Origin: Xylocopa sonorina
Lineage: Eukaryota; Arthropoda; Insecta; Hymenoptera; Apidae
Reading direction: 5' to 3'
DNA length: 64,000 bases
NCBI RefSeq assembly: GCF_050948175.1
Contig: NW_027490131.1
Location: forward strand, 124,001 to 188,000
Shown here piece by piece: positions 9,295 to 23,168 of the stretch. How positions within the stretch are numbered: the first letter of the stretch is position 1; every line of letters begins with the position of its first letter. The position numbers were made by a program, and so were the translations under genes. The notes below the pieces were generated by a model. It had not been told where the DNA came from. It saw nothing but the letters and a program-made list of their open reading frames with translations, and searched no databases.

Positions 9295-12200
9295 GAAGTG
9301 TTATGTATTCCTCGTCTACACTTCAAATGAATGTGAATGCGATACTTCCTCGCTAGGAAATAGCGTTTGCTGATGTCTAGGTATCGTAGCAATAGATTTC
9401 TAATGATTCTTAAAACGCGATATCGCATCTCATTTCTATGTTTCATGGTAAGATATAATATGATTTGCGAAGTGTCACGTATTCCTCGTCTACACTTCAA
9501 ATGAATGTAAATGCGAAACTTCCTTGCTAGGAAATAGCGGCTGCAGATGTCTAGGTATCGTAGCAATAGAGTTCTAATGCTTCTTAAAACGCGATATCGC
9601 ATCTCATTCTATGTTTCATGGTAAGATATAATATGATTTGCGAAGTGTCATGTATTCCTCGGCTACACTTCAAATGAATGTAAATGCGACACTTCCTTGC
9701 TAGGAAATAGCGTCTGCAGATGTCTACGTATGGTAGCGATAAAGTTCTAATGCTTCTTAAAACGCGATATCGCATCTCATTCCTATGCTTCATGGTAAGA
9801 TATAATATGATTTGCGAAGTGTTATGTATTCCTCGTCTACACTTCAAAGGAATGTAAATGCGACACTTCCTTGCAAAGAAATAGCGTTTGCAGATGTCTA
9901 CGTATCGTAGCAGTAGATATCTAATGCTTCTTAAAACGCGATATCGCATCTCATTTCTATGTTTCATGGTAAGACATAATATGATTTTCGAAGTGTCATG
10001 TATTCCTCGTCTACACTGCAAATGAATGTAAATGCGACAATTCCTTGCTAGGAAATAGCGTTTGCAGATGTCTACGTATCGAAGCAATAGAGTTCAAATG
10101 CTTCTTAAAACGAGATATTGCATCTCATATCTATGTTTCATGATAAGATGTAATATTCATTGCGAAGTGTTATGCATTCCTCGTCTACGATTCAAATGAA
10201 AGTAAATGCGACACTTCCGTGCAAGGAAATAACGATTGCAGATGTCTACGTATCGTAGCAATAGAGTTCATATGATTCATAAAACGCGATATCGCATCTC
10301 ATTTCTATGTTTCATGGTAAGATATAACATGATTTGCGAAGAGTTTTGTATTCCTCGTCTACACTCCAAATGAATGTGAATGCGATACTTCCTCGCTAGG
10401 AAATAGCGTTTGCAGATGTCTACGTATCGTAGCAATAGCTTTCTAATGCTTCTTAAAACGCGATGTCGCATCTCATTTCTATGTTTCATGGGAAGATATA
10501 ATATTCATTGCGAAGTATTTTGCATTCCTCGTCTACACTTCAAATGAATGTGAATGCGATACTTCCTCGCTAGGAAATAGCGTTTGCAGATGTCTACGTA
10601 TCGTATCAATAGCTTTCTAATGCTTCTTAAATCGCGATATCGCATCTCATTTCTATGTTTCATGGTAAGATATAATATGATTTGCGATGTGTCATGTATT
10701 CCTCGACTACACTTCAAATGAATGTAAATGCGACACTTCCTTGCTAGGAAATAGCGTCTGCAGATGTTTACGTATGGTAGCGATAAAGTTCTAATGCTTC
10801 TTAAAACGCGATATCGCATCTCATTCCTATGCTTCATGGTAAGATATAATATGATTTGCGAAGTGTTATGTATTCCACGTCTACACTTCAAATGAATGTA
10901 AATGCGACACTTCCTTGCAAAGAAATAGCGTTTGCAGATGTCTACGTATCGTAGCAGTAGATATCTAATGCTTCTTAAAACGCGATATCGCATCTCATTT
11001 CTATGTTTCATGGTAAGACATAATATGATTTTCGAAGTGTCATGTATTCCTCGTCTACACTGCAAATGAATGTAAATGAGACAATTCCTTGCAAGGAAAT
11101 AGCGTTTGCAGATGTCTACGTATCGAAGCAATAGAGTTCAAATGCTTCTTAAAACGAGATATTGCATCTCATATCTATGTTTCATGATAAGATGTAATAT
11201 TCATTGCGAAGTGTTATGCATTCCTCGTCTACGATTCAAATGAAAGTAAATGCGACACTTCCGTGCAAGGAAATAACGATTGCAGATGTCTACGTATCGT
11301 AGCAATAGAGTTCATATGATTCATAAAACGCGATATCGCATCTCATTTCTATGTTTCATGGTAAGATGTAACATGATTTGCGAAGAGTTTTGTATTCCTC
11401 GTCTACACTCCAAATGAATGTGAATGCGATACTTCCTCGCTAGGAAATAGCGTTTGCAGATGTCTACGTATCGTAGCAGTAGCTTTCTAATGCTTCCTAA
11501 AACGCGATATCGCATCTCATTTCTATGTTTCATGGGAAGATATAATATTCATTGCGAAGAATTTTGCATTCCTCGTCTACGATTCAAATGAATGTAAATG
11601 CGAAACTTCCTTGCTAGGAAATAGCGTCTGCAGATGTCTAGGTATCGTAGCAATAAAGTTCTAATGCTTCTTAAAACGCGATATCGCATCTCATTTCTAT
11701 GTTTCATGGTAAGATGTAATATGATTTGCGAAGTGTTATGTATTCCTCCTCTACACTTCAAATGAATGTAAATGCGACACTTCCTTGCTAGGAAATAGCG
11801 CTTGCAGATATCTTGGTATCGTAGCAATAGAGTTCTAATGCTTCTTAAAACGCGATATCGCATCTCATTTCTATGTTTCATGGTAAGATGTAATATGATT
11901 TGCGATGTGTTATGTATTCCACCTCTATACTTCAAATGAATGTAAATGCGACACTTCCTTGCCAGGAAATAGCGTTTGCAAATGTCTACCTATCGTAGCA
12001 ATAGTGTTTTAATGCTTCCTAAAACGCGATATCGCATCTCATTTCTATGTTTCATGGTAAGATATAACATGATTTGCGAAGTGTTATGTATTCCTCGTCT
12101 ACACTTCAAATGAATGTGAATGCGATACTTCCTCGCTAGGAAATAGCGTTTGCAGATGTCTACGTATCGTAGCAATAGCTTTCTAATGCTTCTTAAAACG

Positions 12201-13991
12201 CGAAATCGCATCTCATTTCTATGTTTCATGGTAAGATATAACATGATTTGCGAAGTGTTATGTATTCCTCATCTGCACTTCAAATGAATGTAAATGCGAC
12301 ACTTCCTTGCAAGGAAATAGCGTTTGCAGATGTCTACGTATCGTAGCAATAGGGTTCTAATGCTCCTTAAAACGCGATATCGCATCTCATTTCTATGTTT
12401 CATGGTCAGATATAATATGATTTGCGAAGTGTCATGTATTCCTCGTCTACACTTCAAATGAATGTGAGTGCGACACTTCCTCGCTAGGAAATAGCGTTTG
12501 CAGATGTCTACGTATCGTAGCAATAGATTTCTAATGCTTCTTAAAACGAGATATTGCATCGCATATCTATGTTTCATGATAAGATATAATATTCATTGCG
12601 AAGTCTTATGCATTCCTCGTCTACGATTCAAAAGAAAGTAAATGCGACACTTCCTTGCAAGGAAATAGCGTTTGCAGATGTCTACGTATCGTAGCAATAG
12701 AGTTCATATGATTCTTAAAACGCGATATCGCATCTCATTTCTATGTTTCATGGTAAGATATAACATGATTTGCGAAGTGTTATGTATTCCTCGTCTGTAC
12801 TTCAAATGAATGTAAATGCGACACTTCCTTGCAAGGAAATAGCGTTTGCAGATGTCTACGTATCGTAGCAATAGAGTTCATATGATTCTTAAAACGCGAT
12901 ATCGCATCTCATTTCTATGTTTCATGGTAAGATATAACATGATTTGCGAAGTGTTATGTATTCCTCGTCTGTACTTCAAATGAATGTAAATGCGACACTT
13001 CCTTGTAAGGAAATAGCGTTTGCAGATGTCTACGTATCGTAGCAATAGAGTTCATATGATTCTTAAAACGCGATATCGCATCTCATTTCTATGTTTCATG
13101 GTAAGATATAACATGATTTGCGAAGTGTTATGTATTCCTCGTCTACACTTCAAATGAATGTGAATGCGATACTTCCTCGCTAGGAAATAGCGTTGGCAGA
13201 TGTCTACGTATCGTAGCAATAGCTTTCTAATGCTTCTTAAAACGCGAAATCGCATCTCATTTCTATGTTTCATGGTAAGATATAATATTCTTTGCGAAGT
13301 GTTATGCATTCCCCGTCTACGATTCAAATGAAAGTAAATGCGACACTTCCTTGCAAGGAAATAGCGCTTACAGATGTCTACGTATCGTAGCAATAGAGTT
13401 CATGTGATTCTTAAAACGCGATATCGCATCTCATCTCTATGTTTCATGTTAAGATATAACATGATTCGCGAAGTGTTATGTATTCCTCGTCTACACTTCA
13501 AATGAATGTGAATGCGATACTTCCTCGCTAGGAAATAGCGTTTGCAGATGTCTACGTATCGTAGCAATAGCTTTCTAATGCTTCTTAAAACGCGATATCG
13601 CATCTCATTTATATGTTTTATGGTAAGATATAGTATGATTTGCGAAGTGTCATGTATTCCTCGTCTACACTTCAAATGAATGTAAATGCGACACTTCCTT
13701 GCTAGGAAATAGTGTCTGAAGATGTCTAGGTATCGTAGCAATAGAGTTCTAATGCTTCTTAAAACGCGATATCGCATCTCATTTCTATGTTTCATGGTAA
13801 GATGTAATATGATTTGCGAAGTGTTATGTATTCTTCCTCTACACTTCAAATGAATGTAAATGCGACACTTCCTTGCCAGGAAATAGCGTTTGCAAATGTC
13901 TACCTATCGTAGCAATAGAATTCTAATGCTTCTTAAAACGCGATATCGCATCTCATTTCTATGTTTCATGGTACGATATAATATGATTTTC
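9295..13991. repeat. 27-monomer higher-order unit, copy 2 (4,697 bp)
   Basis: Direct tandem copy of the preceding unit. Homology to the start of copy 2 runs on past 13,991 to about 14,039, where GCGACACTT replaces the GCGATACTT at 9,341. That 48-bp tail is what an exchange within one monomer would leave. Type B cores lie at 10112, 11156 and 12548. Apparent identity implies a very recent duplication or active homogenisation; a collapsed or duplicated assembly is the alternative. Confidence 0.9.
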
Positions 13992-16416
13992 GAAGTGTTA
14001 TGTATTCCTCGTCTACACTTCAAATGAATGTGAATGCGACACTTCCTCGCTAGGAAATAGCGTTTGCAGATGTCTACGTATCGTAGCAATAGAGTTCATA
14101 TGGTTCTTAAAACGCGATATCGCATCTCATTTCTATGTTTCATGGTAAGATATAATATGATTTGCGAAGTGTTATGTATTCCTCGTCAACACTTCAAATG
14201 AATGTAAATGGGACACTTCCTTGCAAGGAAGTAGCGTTTGCAGATGTCTATGTATCGAAGCAATAGAGTTCAGAAGCTTCTTAAAACGAAATATTGCATC
14301 TCATATCTATGTTTCATGATAAGATGTAATATTCATTGCGAAGTGTTATGCATTCCTCGTCTACGATTCAAATGAAAGTAAATGCGACACTTCCGTGCAA
14401 GGAAATAACGATTGCAGATGTCTACGTATCGTAGCAATAGAGTTCATATGATTCATAAAACGCGATATCGCATCTCATTTCTATGTTTCATGGTAAGATG
14501 TAACATGATTTGCGAAGAGTTTTGTATTCCTCGTCTACACTCCAAATGAATGTGAATGCGATACTTCCTCGCTAGGAAATAGCGTTTGCAGATGTCTACG
14601 TATCGTAGCAATAGCTTTCTAATGCTTCCTAAAACGCGATATCGCATCTCATTTCTATGTTTCATGGGAAGATATAATATTCATTGCGAAGAATTTTGCA
14701 TTCCTCGTCTACGATTCAAATGAATGTAAATGCGAAACTTCCTTGCTAGGAAATAGCGTCTGCAGATGTCTAGGTATCGTAGCAATAAAGTTCTAATGCT
14801 TCTTAAAACGCGATATCGCATCTCATTTCTATGTTTCATGGTAAGATGTAATATGATTTGCGAAGTGTTATGTATTCCTCCTCTACACTTCAAATGAATG
14901 TAAATGCGACACTTCCTTGCTAGGAAATAGCGCTTGCAGATATCTTGGTATCGTAGCAATAGAGTTCTAATGCTTCTTAAAACGCGATATCGCATCTCAT
15001 TTCTATGTTTCATGGTAAGATGTAATATGATTTGCGAAGTGTTATGTATTCCTCCTCTACACTTCAAATGAATGTAAATGCGACACTTCCTTGCCAGGAA
15101 ATAGCGTTTGCAAATGTCTACCTATCGTAGCAATAGAATTCTAATGCTTCTTAAAACGCGATATCGCATCTCATTTCTATGTTTCATGGTACGATATAAT
15201 ATGATTTTCGAAGTGTTATGTATTCCTCGTCTACACTTCAAATGAATGTGAATGCGACACTTCCTCGCTAGGAAATAGCGTTTGCAGATGTCTACGTATC
15301 GTAGCAATAGAGTTCATATGGTTCTTAAAACGCGATATCGCATCTCATTTCTATGTTTCATGGTAAGATATAATATGATTTGCGAAGTGTTATGTATTCC
15401 TCGTCAACACTTCAAATGAATGTAAATGGGACACTTCCTTGCAAGGAAGTAGCGTTTGCAGATGTCTACGTATCGAAGCAATAGACTTCAGAAGCTTCTT
15501 AAAACGAAATATTGCATCTCATATCTATGTTTCATGATAAGATAGAATATTCATTGCGAAGTGTTATGCATTCCTCGTCTACGATTCAAATGAAAGTAAA
15601 TGCGACACTTCCTTGCAAGGAAGTAACGATTGCAGATGTCTACATATCGTACCAATAGAGTTCATATGATTCTTAAAACGCGATATCGCATCTCATTTCT
15701 ATGTTTCATGGTAAGATATAACATGATTTGCGAAGTGTTATGTATTCTTCGTCAGCACTTCAAATGAATGTGAATGCGATACTTCCTCGCTAGGAAATAG
15801 CGTTTGCAGATGTCTACGTATCGTAGCAATAGCTTTCTAATGCTTCTTAAAACGCGATATCGCATCTCATTTCTATGTTTCATGGTAAGATATAACATGA
15901 ATTGCGAAGTGTTATGTATTCTTCGTCAACACTTCAAATGAATGTGAATGCCATACTTCCTTGCTAGGAAATAGCGTCTACAGATGTCTAGGTATCGTAG
16001 CAATAGAGTTCTAATGCTTCTTAAAATGCGATATCGCATCTCATCCCTATGTTTCATGGTAAGATGTAATATGATTTGCGAAGTGTTATGTATTCCTCCT
16101 CTACACTTCAAATGAATGTAAATGCGACACTTCCTTGCCAGGAAATAGCGTTTGCAAATGTCTACCTATCGTAGCAATAGAATTCTAATGCTTCTTAAAA
16201 CGCGATATCGCATCTCACTTCTATGTTTCATGGTAAGATATAATATGATTTGCGAAGTGTTATGTATTCCTCGTCTACACTTCAACTGAATGTGAATGCG
16301 ACTCTTCCTCGCTAGGAAATAGCGTTTGCAGATGTCTACGTATCGTAGCAATAGAGTTCATATGATTCTTAAAACGCGATATCGCATCTCATTTCTATGT
16401 TTCATGGTAAGATATT
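13992..16416. repeat. Mosaic satellite segment between higher-order blocks
   Basis: 14,291-15,049 matches 11,159-11,917 at offset 3,132 (18 monomers), with one difference seen (AGCAATAGC at 14,606 against AGCAGTAGC at 11,474). The stretch around 13,850-14,450 matches about 15,068-15,668 at offset 1,218 (7 monomers) with several substitutions. Type B cores are at 14288 and 15506, both in the GAAATATTGC form, preceded by a linker containing AAGCTT (HindIII). The rest is ordinary type A sequence. Confidence 0.75.
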
Positions 16417-19400
16417 ATATGATTTGCGAAGTGTTATGTATTCCTCGTCTACACTTCAAATGAATGTAAATGAGACACTTCCTTGCAAGGAAGTAGCGTT
16501 TGCAGATGTCTACGTATCGAAGCAATAGAGTTCAGAAGCTTCTTAAAACGAGATATTGCATCTCATATCTATGTTTCATGATAAGATAGAATATTCATTG
16601 CGAAGTGTTATGCATTCCTCGTCTACGATTCAAATGAAAGTAAATGCGACACTTCCTTGCAAGGAAATAACGATTGCAGATGTCTACGTATCGTAGCAAT
16701 AGAGTTCATATGATTCTTAAAACGCGATATCGCATCCCATTTCTATGTTTCATGGTAAGATATAACATGAATTGCGAAGTGTTATGTATTCTTCGTCAAC
16801 ACTTCAAATGAATGTGAATGCGATACTTCCTTGCTAGGAAATAGCGTCTACAGATGTCTAGGTATCGTAGCAATAGAGTTCTAATGCTTCTTAAAACGCG
16901 ATATCGCATCTCATTCCTATGTTTCATGGTAAGATGTAATATGATTTGCGAGGTGTTATGTATTCCTCCTCTACACTTGAGATGAATGTAAATGCGACAC
17001 TTCCTTGCTAGGAAATAGCGTCTGCAGATATCTAGGTATCGTAGCAATAGAGTTCTAATGCTTCTTAAAACGCGATATCGCATCTCATTTCTATGTTTCA
17101 TAGTAAGATGTAATATGATTTGCGAAGTGTTATGTATTCCTCCTCTACACTTCAAATGAATGTAAATGCTACACTTCCTTGGCAGGAAATTGCGTTTGCA
17201 AATGTCTACCTATCGTAGCAATAATGTTCTAATGCTTCTTAAAACGCGATATCGCATTTCATTTCTATGTTTCATGGTAAGATATAATATGATTTGCGAA
17301 GTGTTATGTATTCCTCCTCTACACTTCAAATGAATGTAAATGCGACACTTCCTTGCCAGGAAATAGCGTTTGCAAATGTCTACCTATCGTAGCAATAATG
17401 TTCTAATGCTTCTTAAAACGCGATATCGCATTTCATTTCTATGTTTCATGGTAAGATATAATATGATTTGCGAAGTGTTATGTATTCCTCGTCTGCACTT
17501 CAAATGAATGTAAATGCGACACTTCCTTGCAAGGAAATAGCGTTTGCAGATGTCTACGTATCGTAGCAATAGAGTTCCAATGCTTCTTAAAACGCGATAT
17601 TGCATCTCATTTCTATGTTTCATGGTAAGATATTATATGATTTGCGAAGTGTTATGTATTCCTCGTCTACACTTCAAATGAATGTAAATGCGACACTTCC
17701 TTGCAAGGAAATAGCGTTTGCAAATGTCTACCTATCGTAGCAATAGTGCTCTAATGCTTCTTAAAACGCGATATCGCATCACATTTCTATGTTTCATGGT
17801 AAGATATAATATGATTTGCGAAGTGTTATGTATTCCTCGTCTACACTTCAAATGAATGTAAATGCGACACTTCCTTGCAAGGAAATAGCGTTTGCAGATG
17901 TCTACGTATCGTAGCAATAGAGTTCCAATGCTTCTTAAAACGCGATATTGCATCTCATTTCTATGTTTCATGGTAAGATATTATATGATTTGCGAAGTGT
18001 TATGTATTCCTCGTCTACACTTCAAATGAATGTAAATGCGACACTTCCTTGCAAGGAAATAGCGTTTGCAAATGTCTACCTATCGTAGCAATAGTGCTCT
18101 AATGCTTCTTAAAACGCGATATCGCATCACATTTCTATGTTTCATGGTAAGATATAATATGATTTGCGAAGTGTTATGTATTCCTCGTCTACACTTCAAA
18201 TGAATGTAAATGCGACACTTCCTTGCAAGGAAATAGCGTTTGCAGATGTCTACGTATCGAAGCAATAGTGTTCAAATGCTTCTTAAAACGAGATATTGCA
18301 TCTCATATCTATGTTTCATGATAAGATATAATATTCATTGCGAAGTGTTATGCATTCCTCGTCTACGATTCAAATGAATGTAAATGCGACACTTCCTTGC
18401 AAGGAAATAGCGTTTGCAGATGTTTACGTATCGTAGCAATAGAGTTCTTATGATTCTTAAAACGCGATATCGCATCTCATTTCTATGTTTCATGGTAAGA
18501 TATAATATGATTTGCGAAGTGTTATGTATTCCTCGTCTACACTTCAAATTAATGTAAATGCGAAACTTCCTTGCTAGGAAATAGCGTCTGCAGATGTCTA
18601 GGTATCGTAGCAATAGAGTTCTAATGCTTCTTAAAACGCGATATTGCATCTCATTTCTATGTTTCATGGTAAGATATAACATGATTTGCGAAGTGTTATG
18701 TATTCCTCGTCTACACTTCAAATGAATGTAAATGCGACACTTCCTTGCAAGGAAATAGCGTTTGCAAATATCTACCTATCGTAGCAATAGTGTTCAAATG
18801 CTTCTTAAAACGCGATATCGCATCTCATTTCTATGTTTCATGGTAAGATGTAATATGATTTGCGAAGTGTTATGTATTCCTCGTCTACACTTCAAATGAA
18901 TGTAAATGCGACACTTCCTTGCTGGGAAATAGCGTCTGCAGATGTCTAGCTATCGTAGCAATAGGGTCCTAATGCTTCTTAAGACGCGATATCGCATATC
19001 ATTTCTATGTTTCATGGTAAGATGTAATATGATTTGCGAAGTGTTATGTATTCCTCCTCTACACTTGAAATGAATGTAAATGCGACACTTCCTTGCTAGG
19101 AAATAGCGTCTGCAGATATCTAGGAATTGTAGCAATAGAGTTCTAATGCTTCTTAAAACGCGATATCGCATCTCATTTCTATGTTTCATGGTAAGATGTA
19201 ATATGATTTGCGAAGTGTTATGTATTCCTCCTCTACACTTCAAATGAATGTAAATGCGACACTTCCTTGCCAGGAAATTGCGTTTGCAAATGTCTACCTA
19301 TCGTAGCAATAATGTTCTAATGCTTCTTAAAACGCGATATCGCATTTCATTTCTATGTTTCATGGTAAGATATAATATGATTTGCGAAGTGTTATGTATT

Positions 19401-20766
19401 CCTCCTCTACACTTCAAATGAATGTAAATGCGACACTTCCTTGCCAGGAAATAGCGTTTGCAAATGTCTACCTATCGTAGCAATAATGTTCTAATGCTTC
19501 TTAAAACGCGATATCGCATTTCATTTCTATGTTTCATGGTAAGATATAATATGATTTGCGAAGTGTTATGTATTCCTCGTCTGCACTTCAAATGAATGTA
19601 AATGCGACACTTCCTTGCAAGGAAATAGCGTTTGCAGATGTCTACGTATCGTAGCAATAGAGTTCCAATGCTTCTTAAAACGCGATATTGCATCTCATTT
19701 CTATGTTTCATGGTAAGATATTATATGATTTGCGAAGTGTTATGTATTCCTCGTCTACACTTCAAATGAATGTAAATGCGACACTTCCTTGCAAGGAAAT
19801 AGCGTTTGCAAATGTCTACCTATCGTAGCAATAGTGCTCTAATGCTTCTTAAAACGCGATATCGCATCACATTTCTATGTTTCATGGTAAGATATAATAT
19901 GATTTGCGAAGTGTTATGTATTCCTCGTCTACACTTCAAATGAATGTAAATGCGACACTTCCTTGCAAGGAAATAGCGTTTGCAGATGTCTACGTATCGT
20001 AGCAATAGAGTTCATATGATTCTTAAAACGCGATATCGCATCTCATTTCTATGTTTCATGGTAAGATATAATATGATTTGCGAAGTGTTATGTATTCCTC
20101 GTCAACACTTCAAATGAATGTAAATGGGACACTTCCTTGCAAGGAAGTAGCGTTTGCAGATGTCTACGTATCGAAGCAATAGAGTTCAGAATCTTCTTAA
20201 AACGAGATATTGCATCTCATATCTATGTTTCATGATAAGATAGAATATTCATTGCGAAGTGTTATGCGTTCCTCGTCTACGATTCAAATGAATGTAAATG
20301 GGACACTTCCTTGCAAGGAAATAGCGTTTGCAGATGTCTACGTATCGTAGCAATAGAGTTCTTATGATTCTTAAAACGCGATATCGCACCTCATTTCTAT
20401 GTTTCATGGCAAGATATAATATGATTTGCGAAGTGTTATGTATTCCTCGTCTACACTTCAAATTAATGTAAATGCGAAACTTCCTTGCTAGGAAATAGCG
20501 TCTGCAGATGTCTACATATCGTAGCAATAGAGTTCATATGATTCTTAAAACGCGATATCGCATCTCATTTCTATGTTTCATGGTAAGATATAACATGATT
20601 TGCGAAGTGTTATGTATTCCTCGTCTATACAACAAATGAATGTGAATGCGATACTACCTCGCTAGGAAATAGCGTTTGTAGATGTGTACGTATCGTAGCA
20701 ATAGCTTTCTAATGCTTCTTAAAACGCGATATCGCATCTCATTTCTATGTTTCATGGTAAGATATA
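16417..20766. repeat. 25-monomer segment, copy 1 (4,350 bp displacement)
   Basis: From 16,417 the sequence matches 20,767 onward at offset 4,350 (25 monomers) to about 17,910. It then matches at offset 4,002 (23 monomers) from about 18,080, and at 3,654 (21 monomers) from about 18,900 to 19,276. Each step is exactly 348 bp, so the downstream copy lacks two dimers. 19,277-20,766 is ordinary array sequence; 19,472-20,005 resembles 17,384-17,917 at offset 2,088 (12 monomers). Confidence 0.8.
17495..18190. repeat. Dimeric tandem duplication (2 x 348 bp)
   Basis: 17,495-17,842 is repeated at 17,843-18,190, with matching continuing to 18,258 where CGAAG replaces CGTAG. Diagnostic variants shared by both copies are the GAGTTCCAATGC linker (about 17,573 and 17,921), ATATTGCATCTC, GATATTATATG and the CACATTTC monomer. 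The paralogous segment near 22 kb has one copy of this dimer, so it is a local copy-number difference. Confidence 0.8.
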
Positions 20767-21950
20767 ATATGATTTGCGAAGTGTTATGTATTCCTCGTCT
20801 ACACTTCAAATGAATGTAAATGAGACACTTCCTTGCAAGGAAGTAGCGTTTGCAGATGTCTACGTATCGAAGCAATAGAGTTCAGAAGCTTCTTAAAACG
20901 AGATATTGCATCTCATATCTATGTTTCATGATAAGATAGAATATTCATTGCGAAGTGTTATGCATTCCTCGTCTACGATTCAAATGAAAGTAAATGCGAC
21001 ACTTCCTTGCAAGGAAATAACGATTGCAGATGTCTACGTATCGTAGCAATAGAGTTCATATGATTCTTAAAACGCGATATCGCATCCCATTTCTATGTTT
21101 CATGGTAAGATATAACATGAATTGCGAAGTGTTATGTATTCTTCGTCAACACTTCAAATGAATGTGAATGCGATACTTCCTTGCTAGGAAATAGCGTCTA
21201 CAGATGTCTAGGTATCGTAGCAATAGAGTTCTAATGCTTCTTAAAACGCGATATCGCATCTCATTCCTATGTTTCATGGTAAGATGTAATATGATTTGCG
21301 AGGTGTTATGTATTCCTCCTCTACACTTGAGATGAATGTAAATGCGACACTTCCTTGCTAGGAAATAGCGTCTGCAGATATCTAGGTATCGTAGCAATAG
21401 AGTTCTAATGCTTCTTAAAACGCGATATCGCATCTCATTTCTATGTTTCATAGTAAGATGTAATATGATTTGCGAAGTGTTATGTATTCCTCCTCTACAC
21501 TTCAAATGAATGTAAATGCTACACTTCCTTGGCAGGAAATTGCGTTTGCAAATGTCTACCTATCGTAGCAATAATGTTCTAATGCTTCTTAAAACGCGAT
21601 ATCGCATTTCATTTCTATGTTTCATGGTAAGATATAATATGATTTGCGAAGTGTTATGTATTCCTCCTCTACACTTCAAATGAATGTAAATGCGACACTT
21701 CCTTGCCAGGAAATAGCGTTTGCAAATGTCTACCTATCGTAGCAATAATGTTCTAATGCTTCTTAAAACGCGATATCGCATTTCATTTCTATGTTTCATG
21801 GTAGGATATAATATGATTTGCGAAGTGTTATGTATTCCTCGTCTGCACTTCAAATGAATGTAAATGCGACACTTCCTTGCAAGGAAATAGCGTTTGCAGA
21901 TGTCTACGTATCGTAGCAATAGAGTTCCAATGCTTCTTAAAACGCGATAT
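20767..21950. repeat. 25-monomer segment, copy 2 (left part)
   Basis: Matches 16,417-17,600 with very few differences (for example GGTAGGATA at 21,803 against GGTAAGATA at 17,453). Includes the type B core at 20900, the unusual GCGAGGTGTTATG and ACTTGAGATG monomer (about 21,298-21,330) and the GCTACACTT variant (21,518). The match continues into the 7-monomer block that follows. Confidence 0.8.
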
Positions 21951-23168
21951 TGCATCTCATTTCTATGTTTCATGGTAAGATATTATATGATTTGCGAAGT
22001 GTTATGTATTCCTCGTCTACACTTCAAATGAATGTAAATGCGACACTTCCTTGCAAGGAAATAGCGTTTGCAAATGTCTACCTATCGTAGCAATAGTGCT
22101 CTAATGCTTCTTAAAACGCGATATCGCATCACATTTCTATGTTTCATGGTAAGATATAATATGATTTGCGAAGTGTTATGTATTCCTCGTCTACACTTCA
22201 AATGAATGTAAATGCGACACTTCCTTGCAAGGAAATAGCGTTTGCAGATGTCTACGTATCGAAGCAATAGTGTTCAAATGCTTCTTAAAACGAGATATTG
22301 CATCTCATATCTATGTTTCATGATAAGATATAATATTCATTGCGAAGTGTTATGCATTCCTCGTCTACGATTCAAATGAATGTAAATGCGACACTTCCTT
22401 GCAAGGAAATAGCGTTTGCAGATGTCTACGTATCGTAGCAATAGAGTTCTTATGATTCTTAAAACGCGATATCGCATCTCATTTCTATGTTTCATGGTAA
22501 GATATAATATGATTTGCGAAGTGTTATGTATTCCTCGTCTACACTTCAAATTAATGTAAATGCGACACTTCCTTGCTGGGAAATAGCGTCTGCAGATGTC
22601 TAGCTATCGTAGCAATAGGGTCCTAATGCTTCTTAAGACGCGATATCGCATATCATTTCTATGTTTCATGGTAAAATGTAATATGATTTGCGAAGTGTTA
22701 TGTATTCCTCCTCTACACTTGAAATGAATGTAAATGCGACACTTCCTTGCTAGGAAATAGCGTCTGCAGATATCTAGGTATCGTAGCAATAGAGTTCTAA
22801 TGCTTCTTAAAACGCGATATCGCATCTCATTTCTATGTTTCATGGTAAGATGTAATATGATTTGCGAAGTGTTATGTATTCCTCCTCTACACTTCAAATG
22901 AATGTAAATGCGACACTTCCTTGCCAGGAAATAGCGTTTGCAAATGTCTACCTATCGTAGCAATAGAATTCTAATGCTTCTTAAAACGCGATATCGCATC
23001 TCACTTCTATGTTTCATGGTACGATATAATATGATTTGCGAAGTGTTATGTATTCCTCGTCTACACTTCAAATGAATGTGAATGCGACACTTCCTCGCTA
23101 GGAAATAGCGTTTGCAGATGTCTACGTATCGTAGCAATAGAGTTCATATGATTCTTAAAACGCGATAT
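21951..23168. repeat. 7-monomer higher-order unit, copy 1 (1,218 bp)
   Basis: Bounded on the left by the mismatch ATATTGC (about 21,949) against ATATCGC (23,167). Repeats directly at offset 1,218, exactly 7 monomers. Contains the type B core 22292 and the GGGTCC linker monomer (TTAAGACGCG, about 22,617). Confidence 0.85.
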
